From contig JAMYWO010000241.1 in assembly GCA_024220525.1 (NCBI GenBank), forward strand, positions 1 to 38,042: a stretch of DNA of 38,042 nucleotides. The letters run 5' to 3'. Source of the stretch: Cochliopodium minus. Lineage: Eukaryota > Discosea > Himatismenida > Cochliopodiidae. Of this stretch, positions 1-9,908 are shown piece after piece. The first letter of the stretch is position 1. Every line of letters begins with the position of its first letter. Under the pieces are notes generated by a model. The model did no database searches. It was not told the DNA's origin and saw only the letters and a list, made by a program, of their open reading frames with translations. Made by a program: the position numbers and the translations under genes.

Positions 1-2
1 GA

Positions 3-92
3 TCGAGTATTGCAAAAGGAACACCTTTTGATCCAGAACAATCAAAGAAACATTTCTTAAGAAATGTCAGGCTTTATAACTCAATCATTTAA
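3..92 (+). CDS. 3' end of an unidentified protein gene (partial)
   Basis: An open frame enters from the left edge and ends at TAA (90-92). It encodes about 29 residues of balanced, protein-like composition, ending in RNVRLYNSII. The G+C content is higher than in the A/T-only DNA that follows, as in the confirmed exons of this window. No family is recognisable from so short a tail, and an intron within the fragment cannot be excluded. Confidence 0.35.
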   Translation, partial: SSIAKGTPFDPEQSKKHFLRNVRLYNSII

Positions 93-121
93 TTTTTTTA
101 ATTATCAATAACAAGTTAAAC

Positions 122-329
122 TCAAAAAGGGGAAAATTTTTGAAATAATTGGACAAGTTCGTCTTCTTCAAGTTTGAAAATAAGTGCAATATTGTTGAAT
201 TGGAGAACAATCTTTTGACTTGATCCGTAAATCAATTCTAATTTTTTAAGGGATGAGAATCAAGGACCTAATGGGTTAACTACCACTTTGAATTAAGTCT
301 ATTTTTTAATTAAAGAGTTTTAAAAAAAA

Positions 330-382
<53 letters not shown>

Positions 383-511
383 ATTAAAAAAATAATTTAA
401 ATTTTTTTAGACAGAGAAAAATAGAATCGTGAAAACAATTTGAAAATAAATGGCAAGTACTGCTAATTAAATAATCAAATGGAGAAAGAACAATTTTGGA
501 ACTGACAATTC
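122..511 (-). other. Possible coding remnant without a start codon
   Basis: On the minus strand three open blocks join in phase through plausible splice sites: about 416-511, a 15-bp piece at 284-298, and 122-237 ending in TGA. The last block reads like protein (for example KLEEDELVQLFQKFSPF). There is no ATG on this strand between position 626 and the left edge, and the next minus-strand gene already ends at 627. The blocks may therefore be a decayed gene, a 3' remnant, or chance. A 48-bp A run lies in the proposed intron. Low confidence. Confidence 0.22.
332..379. repeat. 48-bp poly(A) run
   Basis: An uninterrupted run of 48 A on the plus strand, preceded by another short A run. It is the longest homopolymer in the window. 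It may be a retroposition scar or simply part of the extreme A/T bias of the non-coding DNA. Confidence 0.9.
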
Positions 512-626
512 ACTTGAACAAAAGAATATAATTAATTCAAGAAAATTAAATAATGAAAATTAAAAAATTCCAGGAAAATATTTGTAAATAAAAATAAGTA
601 TTAAAATAAAAGTAAATAAAAGTTTT

Positions 627-2186
627 TTAATTTATATAATCATATCTTCCATGATGTTGTCTTCTGTGAATTACAATAGAAACAACACCAATCAAAAGAA
701 AGAAGCCAAAAAGAGAAAAGTCAATGATCATAAACAAAAACCAAAGAAAAGGATTCTTAGGAGCTGTCCACTGCACTTGCAAGGGGCTTCGTGAGTCAAA
801 AAAGCAACTGTATGTTTGGTTGATCTGGTATTGTTGCGAGATGATTTCTGCGAATGAGGCGTTAGTGTAGAATTTAGTATCTGCGATGGAGGAGATTCTG
901 TTTGTTTGAGTTACGTTGTCAATCATGTATTCGACCTTTTTGATGAGAAAAAAATCATTTCTATTTTATTATTAAATTTTTATTAAATTTATTTTTTTTT
1001 ATTTAACTTTTAATTTATTTTATTTTTTATTTTTTACTTTAATTTATTTTTTATTTTTTATTTTTTATTTTTTATTTTTTATTTTTTATTTTTTATTTTT
1101 TATTTTTTATTTTTTATTTTTTATTAATTTTGAATATTTTTTTAAATATTTTGAATATTTTTTTTACTCCCCAAACTGGACTATAACAAGTATCTAACGA
1201 AAAAAAAAAATTAAAAATTAAAAAAAAATTTAATTTAAAAAAATTTTTTTTTACAATCATAGTCTCTTATTGCTTTTTTATTATTGTTTATATTTATATT
1301 ATTAATTCTTCCTTTTCTGTTTCTCTTTTTTCTCTTTGAAACTCTGTCATTGTCATCACTATCATCATTGTCATCATTATCGTCATTATCATCATCATCA
1401 TTGTCGTCATCGTCATTCCCCGTGGTAGAGGATGTGCTTGACGAAGTGGTGGAAGATGAAGAGGTTGTGGTTGTTATAGTGGATGTATATCCAGTTGTAT
1501 AACCAGTTGTGTAATAGTAATTATCTTTTTTTTTTTTTGACAAATTGTGTTTATTTTTTTTCATGTATAAATTTAATTTATTTTTAATTTTTCTTTAAAT
1601 TATTTATTTTTGAAATGATTTTACCATCATCTATTGGATTATGACATCTTTTTTTAAATAAAATTTAAATAATTAAAAAAATTTATAAAGTTGATTGAAA
1701 GATATTTGGATTATGTTGAAAGAAATCAAAATCCAAATCAATATTTGTTATATTTATTCAAATTCTTTTAAATTTCAAGATGTTTTTTTTTTATGCTCCG
1801 AGTTTATTTTATATGTTTCAATTTTGTCTGTCATTTGCCCTATTAATGTATTGTTATTTTTATGATTATCTTACATTTTCTTTTCCACATCTTGTCCTAT
1901 CACAATACAATTTGTTGGCTGATAATTTTTTTTATTCATATCTTCTGGATAATAGAATCCAAAGCACAAAAATCCCACACCTATACAAAAGAAGATTGAT
2001 ATCAAATAAGATAATCACTGATTTGATTTGAATCTTAATTTTTTACCGAGGAAGATCACACTTTATATTTTATTGAAATTGATAATTTTGTTATGAGATG
2101 GATTTGAAGTTATCTTACGATAGGACAATAAAAGATATGGATAAACATTTTGCCATTTTTTTTTTATTTTTTACTATAAATTTCAT
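627..2186 (-). CDS. Two-transmembrane protein with a large low-complexity loop
   Basis: Seven exons, listed 5' to 3' on the minus strand: 2186-2119, 2060-2047, 1980-1875, 1647-1625, 1524-1255, 1180-1168 and 960-627. Together they give 275 aa in one consistent phase. Exons 2, 4 and 6 are only 14, 23 and 13 bp. Residues about 14-36 form a first membrane helix and about 236-262 a second, followed by a short basic His/Arg tail. The loop between them holds Cys-bearing motifs (TNCIVIG, KKICHNP, YSCFFD). It also carries a low-complexity insert: Ser/Thr at about 80-105, Asn/Asp at about 106-130 and Lys/Arg at about 133-145. The layout (helix, Cys-containing loop, helix) resembles potassium-channel beta-subunit-like proteins of protists, but that is an analogy, not an assignment. 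A second in-frame ATG lies at 2156. Confidence 0.72.
1044..1125. repeat. Tandem ATTTTTT array inside an intron
   Basis: About eleven near-perfect copies of a 7-bp unit (ATTTTTT on the plus strand) lie in the last intron of the two-transmembrane gene (961-1167). It is simple sequence, probably grown by slippage. Confidence 0.85.
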
Positions 2187-2725
2187 TTTGACTGAAAATT
2201 AAACATAATTTGAAGATTTTACAAAGAAAATTCTTTAAATCATTAATCATAATTGTTAATTAATTTATAAATAGATCAAAGTCAGATCAAACAAAGAAAA
2301 AAATTAAAAACTTTGGCAAATTGAAAGTTTTAAAGAGGTTCGTTTTTTTGAACCGAAAATACAGTTTTCAGAGCATATTATCGAAAATTTCCTATCAGAA
2401 ATAGAATGAAAGCATAAAAAAGCTTTAAAAAAACAAACCCATGGTTCTGTTATTTTATAAGGAACTTGCAAAAGAATATAATAAGAAACTTTATTTTAAG
2501 CAAATCATTGGATAATTGGAATAATTTTCTAAAATCTCAGATCTGTATATTTTGAATATTTAAAAAATAAATAATAATTCAGTGAAATTATTTTTAATAA
2601 TTTCCAAAATTGCTGAGATCCACTGTTTAATATCTTAAAAGATTGGAATAATTCACCTCAAATTGTTGAAATCTTTTTGTACGTATGTAAAATAAAAAAA
2701 AAAGCAGTTTTAATTAAAAGAGAAA
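2187..2725. other. Spacer, no convincing gene
   Basis: This spacer lies between the divergent starts at 2186 and 2726, so it should contain both promoters. An open stretch at about 2314-2409 (plus strand, ending GEE-free but protein-like, with FFEPKIQFSEH) has no start and no clear splice partner. Nothing else is supported. Confidence 0.4.
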
Positions 2726-3139
2726 ATGAAAGTAAATAAAACTATTAACAAAACAGTAAATCTTGCAGTAAATGGAACATTGATGAGAGGATTGAAATTG
2801 GAAAAGAATATGCGGGAAGCCAAAGCAAATTTTATCAAAGAGGCAAAAACGATGCCAGCATACAAGATTTGGACCATCAATGATGAACATCCTGCAATGC
2901 AAAGAGTGAAAGATGGAGGAGCAAAAGTTGATGTGGAAGTGTGGAAGGTGCCTGTTGATAATCTCTACAAGATCTTGGTCAATGAGCCTGCAGGCTTGTG
3001 TATAGGCAAGGTGAAGTTGGATTCCAATGAGGAGGTGTTGGGGGTGCTTGGGGAGAGTGTTTTGTGCAAGGGGCAAAAAGAGATCACTCAACATGGTGGA
3101 TGGAGATCATATATCGAAACCATAGAGGAGGAGAATTGA
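2726..3139 (+). CDS. Stand-alone allophanate-hydrolase C-terminal domain-like protein (GGCT-like fold)
   Basis: An intronless ORF of 137 aa with an A-rich leader before the ATG. It matches the C-terminal domain of bacterial allophanate hydrolases (AtzF/DUR1,2 type, gamma-glutamylcyclotransferase-like fold) along its length. The VNGTLMRGL start, the central AYKIWTINDEHPAMQRV block, NEPAGLCIGKV, LGVLGE and the terminal GGWRSY are all present in order. In full allophanate hydrolases this domain follows an amidase domain and takes part in decarboxylation of the product. Here it stands alone, as in many bacterial 'allophanate hydrolase-related' proteins, so the substrate is unknown. Absence of introns in an intron-rich region is compatible with bacterial origin, but the gene is short and codon use is not strikingly different. 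Confidence 0.8.
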   Translation: MKVNKTINKTVNLAVNGTLMRGLKLEKNMREAKANFIKEAKTMPAYKIWTINDEHPAMQRVKDGGAKVDVEVWKVPVDNLYKILVNEPAGLCIGKVKLDSNEEVLGVLGESVLCKGQKEITQHGGWRSYIETIEEEN

Positions 3140-3181
3140 ATACAAACCCCTAATAAATCTGATTGTTGTTTATAATTAAAA

Positions 3182-3379
3182 ATGTTTTCTATATTACAAG
3201 AATCGGAATTAGATTATTTTAAACATTCAAAAAAGTTTTTTCTTTTAATTTATAAAAAAATCGGTTGGAATTCTGTCAATCCTTTTCTATCTCTTGATCA
3301 ATTCTTCAATTACTTTTTTCCTCTGTTCATCTTCCTTTATATTAATATAAGAAATATAACTAACAATAAAATAAACTGA
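3182..3379 (+). CDS. Doubtful small ORF
   Basis: 65 codons starting 42 bp after the previous stop. The N-terminal part looks like protein; the C-terminal part is Phe/Ile-rich and hydrophobic, as expected from A/T-rich spacer. It has no family match that I recognise. It could equally be the downstream region of the 2726-3139 gene. Confidence 0.18.
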   Translation: MFSILQESELDYFKHSKKFFLLIYKKIGWNSVNPFLSLDQFFNYFFPLFIFLYINIRNITNNKIN

Positions 3380-3473
3380 ATAAAATTTTCATTTTTATTT
3401 TATTTTTTTTTATTTTACTTTTTTTGTTTTTTATTTTTAAAAAATAAAAAAATGTTGGAAAGAATTTTTGGAT

Positions 3474-5149
3474 TTAGTTGGTATTATCGTCTAGTTTCCT
3501 TTTTTTGGAATTGTTTATTTCACTTACTTTTCCTTTCATCTCTTTCATTTCAATGAGAAAAAGAATAGAAAAATCATTAAATATTTTGTAAAGAACAGGT
3601 TTAGGAAGTTTCAAATATTTTTTGTTGAAAAGAAAGATGTTGTGGCAAGTTAAAAAAGTTTCTATTTTCAACTTTATTTCATCTTCAAATTTGGAATGTT
3701 TGTCTCTACTCCAACAAGGTTTTTGTGATATTCTTTTGTTCATTTTCAAATAAAATTCTAACATTTCCTCACCATTCTTATTTTTGCTACCAACCATTGA
3801 GGTGAGAGTATGATTTGTTTTCAACAAATCACAAATCATAGAAAAACTACTTAGGAATCCATCAAAATGGAGAGTTTGAAGAGTCGTATTCGTTTTCAAA
3901 CATTCCAAACAATAATCCCCAATTTTAACCGATGTATTAAGGAAAATAAATTCTTTAAGATAAGTGTTATTACTCAAAGAATAGAATATTAATCTCATTT
4001 CCTTGTCTCTAAAATTAATTGAGCTTATATCGAGGTGTTCCCATTTTTTGCGGGTCAGCAGATTTGAAATAAGCTTTGCAAATTTGATTTCTTCGAATTT
4101 GTTATTTCCCAGATTCAAAATTCTCAAATTTTCATTATATTCAAGACCTTCCTTTATGCAATCTATTGAAGTATTCGTAACATGCCAGCAACTAGAAAGA
4201 TTTCTAAATTTAAAATTTTGTTAAAAAATTTAATGTTATCAATAATTAATGTTTTGTTTTTAAAAAAAAAATTACAGTTTTTGGAGAGACTTATTCGAAG
4301 ACAACAACTTGTTCACTTCGTTATTTTTAATATTCTCTAGGAGTATGCACGACAAATTGAGAGAAGTGATGCCGTCATATTTCTGGAGAATATTCAAAAG
4401 AGAAGATACTTGTTCACCTGAAAAATTACTTTTTGACAAATCAATGTTTTTCATATTTTTGTTTTCTTTCAAAATATCAACCACATATTTGGTATCATCT
4501 CCTTTATGCCCCAAAACCAAAGAATTTAAGTTTTTGTTTTGTTTGAATGCTTCGCAAATAGGTTCCAACTCTACCCTAATATCTCTTGCCTTTGATTTTA
4601 TTCCAAAAGAAGATATCTTTGGATGATTCAAAAGAAAATAAGAAATTTCTTTTGAAAAGTTTTGATCAATATCGTAATCAATCAAGATTAATTCGCTGAT
4701 ATTTTTATTATTTTTAAAAATCTTTAAAATATCTTTCAATATCGAAACATATTTCTTATTAAACCTTTCTATATTTTGGGATTGTATGTATAATCTATGG
4801 ATAGATGGTTTTGAATTGATTATTTCTGCGAATTTTTCCCATCCTTCATTCCAAAATTGAAAAATCATTATTGATAGAGTTTCAAGTGTCTTTGTTTGTT
4901 CAAGGTAATCCAATAAAAAGGTGAAACAATAATCTTTCCCGTTTTTAAATATAAATTTCTTCACTCTATCTATTTCTTTCAATTTCTCGAAAAATTTTTG
5001 AATCCCTGTCCTTCTTGAAACAAAACCATCAAAGTTCACTTCTTCTCTTTCTCCTCTTTTTATTTCTTCTATTACTCTATCTAATTGATTTGACTTTATA
5101 TTGAATTGATGATTAAAAGGTATATGAAAGTTCTTTTTGAATATACCAT
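3474..5149 (-). CDS. Leucine-rich-repeat protein A (tandem copy)
   Basis: Three exons on the minus strand: 5149-5147 (just the ATG), 5093-4276 and 4203-3474, giving 516 aa. No other in-frame ATG exists upstream in exon 2, and the homologous gene B has the same arrangement, which supports the ATG-only first exon. The body is made of ribonuclease-inhibitor-like LRRs (for example LNLGNNKFEE, LHFDGF, LILIDYDI). The C-terminal part (about 420-500) is a non-LRR module with ISQKPCW and LPKPVLYKIF motifs shared with gene B, somewhat reminiscent of an F-box-like helical motif. The C-terminus is basic (KKRK). Its function is unknown; cytosolic protein-protein interaction is the family expectation. Confidence 0.85.
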
Positions 5150-5275
5150 TTCTGATTCTTATTTTGGTTTCAATTTTTTTAATTCAAAATAATTTATATT
5201 TCAATAATTTTTATTGAAATCAAAACAAAGGAAATGAAAAAAGAGAAATTTCTTTTAAAAAGAGGCTACAGTTTG

Positions 5276-7010
5276 TTAGTTTAGAAATTTCCTCTTTTTA
5301 TTATTTCTAAAATTCTCTTTCATATCTATCAAAAAAAGAATAGAAAAATAATCAAAAATTCTGTGGAGCAAAGGTTTTGGGATTTTCAAGTGTTTTTTGT
5401 CGAAAAGAAAAATGATCTGACAAGTCAAAAAAGTAGCTATTTTCAACTTAAATTGATCTTCAAATGTGAAATGTTTATTTGGATTCCAACATGGTCTTTG
5501 TGAGATTCTTTTGTTGATTCCTAAACAAAACTCTAATTCCACTAGGTGAATATTTCTTAATTTTGGGTTTTTATGAACAAAGGTGAGAGAATGATTAGTT
5601 TTCAACAACTTGCAAATCTTGTGCAAAAAATTTTCCATTCCCACAAAATGGAGGCTTTGAAGAGTCGAGTTTGTTTTCAAACAGTCCAAACAATATTCAA
5701 ATAATTCTAAATTTAAATTCTTTTGGTAGATTTTTAAACTTTTGAGGTATTGATTGTTTCTCAGAGAATTAAATATTCTTTTAATTTGATCATCATTAAA
5801 ATCGATATAGTAGATGTCAAATTCCTCCCATTTTTTGTAGGTAAGTAATTTTGAGATTAATTTGGAAAACTCTTCTCTCTCAAAGTTGTTGTGCCCCAAA
5901 TTTAATTTTCTGATAGATTCATTTTTTTCGAGACCTTCTTCAATACATCCTTTTTGAATATTTTCCCTGAAACAAAGATTCAAATTTCTGTTTGATTATT
6001 ATTAGGATAAATATTAATTTGAATAAATATTAATTTGTATAAATATTAATTTGAATAAATCTTAATAATAAGAATAAAGAAATTTTAAAAAGAAATTTAA
6101 AAAAAAACAAAAAAATTATTACAAATTTTGAAGAGATTTGTTGTTGGATAACATATTATTGACTTCTTTTTTCAAAGAACTAAGTTCGTGAAATGTTAGA
6201 TCAAGAGAAGTAATTCCATCATAACTTTGTAGAGAGTTCAAAAGAGAAGAAGTTTTTTCTTTTTTAAGAAAGAGTTCACTAAAATCGAGATTTTTAATAT
6301 TTTTGTTTTCTTTCAAAATATCAACCAAATAATTTTGATTTTCACCAATATCTCCTGTTAAAAGTAGAGAGTTAAGGTTTTTGTTTAGTTTGAATGCTTC
6401 GCATATGGGACCAAATTCAATCTTCATTTCTTGATTAAAATAAAAATCTATTCCAAAAGATGATATCTTTGGATGATTCAAAAGAAGATCAGAAATTTCT
6501 TTAGAAAAGTTTTTATCTATATCGAAATCGATCAAGATCAATTCGCTGATATTTTTATTATTTTTTATACTCTTCAATATATCTCCCAATAACTCCATAC
6601 ATTCAGAATCATCAAATGGATTTATCAAGGTCAATTTTTTGATTGATTGCTGTGAATTGATAATTTCGGTGAATATCTCCCATTCTCTCATTCCAAATTC
6701 TAATTTTATCCAAACAGATAGGGATTCAAGTGTTTTTGTATGTTCAAGGAAATCCAATAGAAAGGTGAAACAATCCACTCCATTTTCAAAATTAATTTTC
6801 TTCACTCTTTCTATTTCTTTCAATTTACTAAAAAATCTTTGAATCTCTTTAATTTCTTTTCCAATTCTGGTATTAAAATGATTTATTCTCACTTCTTCTA
6901 TTTCTCCACTTTTAATTTTGTCAATATATTCATCATTCAATAGATTACACTGCAAATAGGGAGGGAATAAAGATTAATGAATCAAAAGATAAGTAAAAAA
7001 AAAGTACCAT
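5276..7010 (-). CDS. Leucine-rich-repeat protein B (tandem copy)
   Basis: Paralogue of the LRR gene that follows it on the same strand. Exons are 7010-7008 (ATG only), 6949-6123 and 5987-5276, giving 513 aa. Both introns sit at exactly the same codons as in gene A: after the initiator ATG, and within the leucine codon of the SLQ(K/N)L|N motif. The N-termini align (NQLDRVIEEIKRGE against NLLNDEYIDKIKSGE), as do the LRRs and the C-terminal module with ISQRPCW and IPKPLLHRIF. Divergence is substantial, so the duplication is not recent. The function is unknown. Confidence 0.85.
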
Positions 7011-7284
7011 TTTTTTATATAATCTTCAATTCTTTAATATTTTTTTCAACAAATCTAATACATACCCTTATTTAAATTGATAAATCATTTTTTTTTCTTA
7101 CCTTGATTGAGACTATAAAATGGAATTCTTTAAAAAATAAATAAAAATTCAGAGGAAAACTCCTCTTCATTAAGATCTTTACTAGTTGGTAAAATATATT
7201 CAAAATTTGTTTCTAGTTAGGTTTTTTTTCTTGGGAGGATTTTTCCTTTTCTTTTTAATTCACAAAATATAAAATTAAATAAAG
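7011..7284. promoter_or_regulatory. Divergent promoter region, LRR gene B / mitochondrial carrier
   Basis: A 274-bp spacer between two start codons that point away from each other. It is A/T-rich with T runs. No individual element can be named from sequence alone. Confidence 0.4.
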
Positions 7285-9510
7285 ATGGAGAAGGTCAAAA
7301 AAGAATCAATAAATTATATTCTTGGTGGATTGGCAGGTATATAAAAGATATAATGATAAATATGCATAATCAGCCTTTATAATTCTCAAAAGTTTACAAT
7401 TATCTCTTATAATACAAAATTGATTTATATCAGTTGATGATATGAGGTATAATCTATTGATAAAGAATATCATAAGAAAGAATAATTGATATATTCAGAT
7501 ATGCAATTATACATACTAATCATAAAAGATATTCAATCACTTGTATAAAGAATATATCACCTTCTCATTTCTTAATAATTTCTTTTTATTTTTATTATTG
7601 AAGGAATGGGAGCTGTCACTGTATCAAATCCATTTGAGGTATGCAAAGTGAGAATGCAGTTGCAGGGAGAATTGGTGAAAAAAGGAGAAAGACCATTCAG
7701 AAATGTATTCCACGCCTTCTTCAAAATCATAACCACAGAAGGACTGAGGCAAAAAAAAAATTAAAAATTTTATAAAAATGTGTTTGAAAATTTAATCTAT
7801 ATTATAAATAGAGGCATCCAAAAAGGATTATCAGGTAAATATCATTCTTTTATAAACCAACATTTCTCAACTTCAATATTATTCAATTAATGATTTAAAA
7901 AAAAAAAATAAAAAAAGGAAACAAAAAAAAATTTCGATTAAAATTCAAAAATAAACTTACGTTTTAAATTTTTTTGAAATATCAAAAAAAGTTTTAATCT
8001 TCAATTAAATTCTTTCTTTTTTCTTTATTTTATTTTTTCCTTTTACAAAAGTTTCTTATGTGCACACTTTTATAATGAATGGTACCAGACTTGGGAGTTA
8101 CTCTGTGCTAAAATCACTGATGGACACAGGTGGAGACGAATCTGGTACAAAAAAATTTTTGAAATCACTGTTGGCTGGTAGTTTGGCTGGAAGTTTGGCT
8201 GCTGTCATTACTAATCCTGCCTTCTTGATCAAAACAAGGTAACAAGACTAACAAATAAAAATAATGTCAAAAAAAATAATCTATATTTAAAATAATCGAA
8301 TAAATAAAAATAATAATGTCAAAAAAAATTAAAAATCAAAATAAAATCAAAAAAATATGTATATTTAAAAAAATATGATAAATAAAAAATATGATAAAAT
8401 AATTAAAAAAAGAGAATAAAACCAAAATCAAAAAAAAAAATAATGAAAAATAAAAATTTTATGATAGATTTCAGTCTAACAAACAAGAGTACCAATATAA
8501 AGGAATGATAGATGCTGTTAGAAAAATCTACAAGTCTGATGGAATGCACGGATTTTATAGGTTCAAAAAAAAAATTCAATCAAAATAACAATTAACAAAA
8601 AAAAAATTTTAAAATAGAGGATGGCAAGGTAAAAAAAATTCTCTTTGAAAAACAAAATAAAACAATAAAAAATTCATTAAAATTTTTTATAAAAAAAAAA
8701 AAAAGCAATGGCAGTAAGAATGGGAATAGGATCAGGAAGTAATTTCTTTTTTTAATTTTATTTTATTAAATTAATAAATTTTTATTGATTATTTTGTTTT
8801 TTATTTTAAATTTTTTTTTTATTAAAAAAAGCTCAACTCTCAAGTTATGATTGGTGTAAAAAAGTTGTCATTTCCACGGGAATAGTCGAAGAAAACAGCC
8901 CTCTCACTTTTTTTGTTTCCAGTTTGTTCTCCAGCTTCATTGTCGTGATAGCAATGAACCCTCCCGATCTTATTTTAACAAGATTATACTCGTAAAAAAT
9001 ATCATTTTTAATTTCTTTTAATATTCTTATTTATTTATAATATTTATTAAAATTTATTTAAATGCTCATTATAAAATTTTTATTTTAACAGGCAAACAGT
9101 TAGGCCAGACGGACAAGGGTCTCCTTTTCATCGATTTCTATTTTTATTTGAATATTTAAACCTTCTTTCTATTTTTCTTTTTTTTTTTAAACAGTGCCCT
9201 TTATTCTGGTTTTTTTGATGCAGGAGTAAAAGTGTTCAAGGCAGAAGGCCCTCTTGCTTTCTACAAAGGTCAAAAAAAAAACAAATAATTTTTAGCATTT
9301 TGTTAAAATTTTGTTAAATTAATTTTTTAAAAAAAATAAAGGATTAACCTCTCATTATGCAAGGCAACTATTCATTTTTTAAATTTTATATAATAATTTT
9401 CTAAGAAATTTTTTTAAAACTTTTTTTTTTTGTTTTTTTTAAACAGAGTTGGTCCTCATACTATTTGCACCCTCGTCTTTTTTGAATGGCTCAAACAACT
9501 TTTCGAGTGA
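7285..9510 (+). CDS. Mitochondrial carrier, SLC25A34/35/OAC1 type
   Basis: Twelve exons: 7285-7336, 7604-7748, 7812-7834, 8052-8238, 8468-8560, 8618-8628, 8706-8738, 8832-8991, 9092-9118, 9195-9268, 9342-9363 and 9447-9510. They total 891 bp and 296 aa, the usual carrier length. Three repeats are visible, with signatures NPFEVCKVRMQ, NPAFLIKTRFQ and NPPDLILTRLY in place of canonical Px[DE]xx[KR]. Features typical of the SLC25A34/35 and yeast oxaloacetate carrier branch are MQLQGEL after the first signature, LQ/IQKGL, IMNGTRLGSY and HYARVGPHT near the end. The expected role is transport of oxaloacetate, sulfate or other small dicarboxylates across the inner membrane; the substrate is not proven. 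Introns 2 and 11 have GC donors, and exon 6 is only 11 bp (the GWQ of the repeat). Confidence 0.9.
7749..7811 (+). other. GC-AG intron in the mitochondrial carrier
   Basis: The exon ends CTGAG and the intron begins GCAAAA; no GT is available. Joining to AGGCATCC at 7812 restores GLRGIQKGL in phase, as the carrier family requires. Confidence 0.8.
9364..9446 (+). other. GC-AG intron in the mitochondrial carrier
   Basis: The exon ends TATGCAAG and the intron begins GCAACT. Joining at 9447 gives SHYARVGPHT, the conserved carrier ending. Confidence 0.8.
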
Positions 9511-9908
9511 TGTAGATACCCTCTTTTTATTGGAGGGTCTCCAAAATACAGTGACAAATTAATAATGTACGCTAACAAAGTCGTAAATTTTGGACAAAGA
9601 CTATCTTTATATTAAATTATTTTTTATTGTTTGATTTTGATAAATTTTTTAATTCACAAAAAAACTCTTTTTTTTTTACTCACAAATCAAATTTTTGATT
9701 CTATTTTTTAAAACTTTTTATTTTGAAATTTTATCATTTTTTCTTTAATTTTTTTTTTTATTTATTTTTAATAAAATGAAATTTGGTGACAAATAAAAAA
9801 ATGAAAAAAAAATCGTGAAAAAATTTGAACAATTTCAGAATTAAAAAAAAAAAAAATCAATAAATTGATTTGTGATTTTATTTCAACTCCTTCGGCTTAT
9901 TTCAAAAA
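9511..9908. other. Spacer with an inverted repeat near the carrier stop
   Basis: The arms ACCCTC (9518-9523) and GAGGGT (9533-9538) can pair just after the carrier stop and may lie in its 3' UTR. The rest is A/T-rich with homopolymers, and no gene is seen. It should contain the promoter of the RCC1 gene that starts at 9909. Confidence 0.35.

Noticed and set aside
1030-1125. CRISPR-like or satellite array
   Set aside because: Units are 7 bp of pure A/T without spacers, inside an intron of a eukaryotic gene: simple sequence.
1284-1502. Plus-strand ORF of Leu/Ser and Val/Glu repeats
   Set aside because: It is the reverse strand of the Ser/Thr and Asn/Asp repeats of the two-transmembrane gene; composition is fully explained by that.
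2714-3094. Minus-strand ORF of 126 codons
   Set aside because: It lies antisense to the well-matched allophanate-hydrolase-like gene and has His/Cys/Phe-rich shadow composition.
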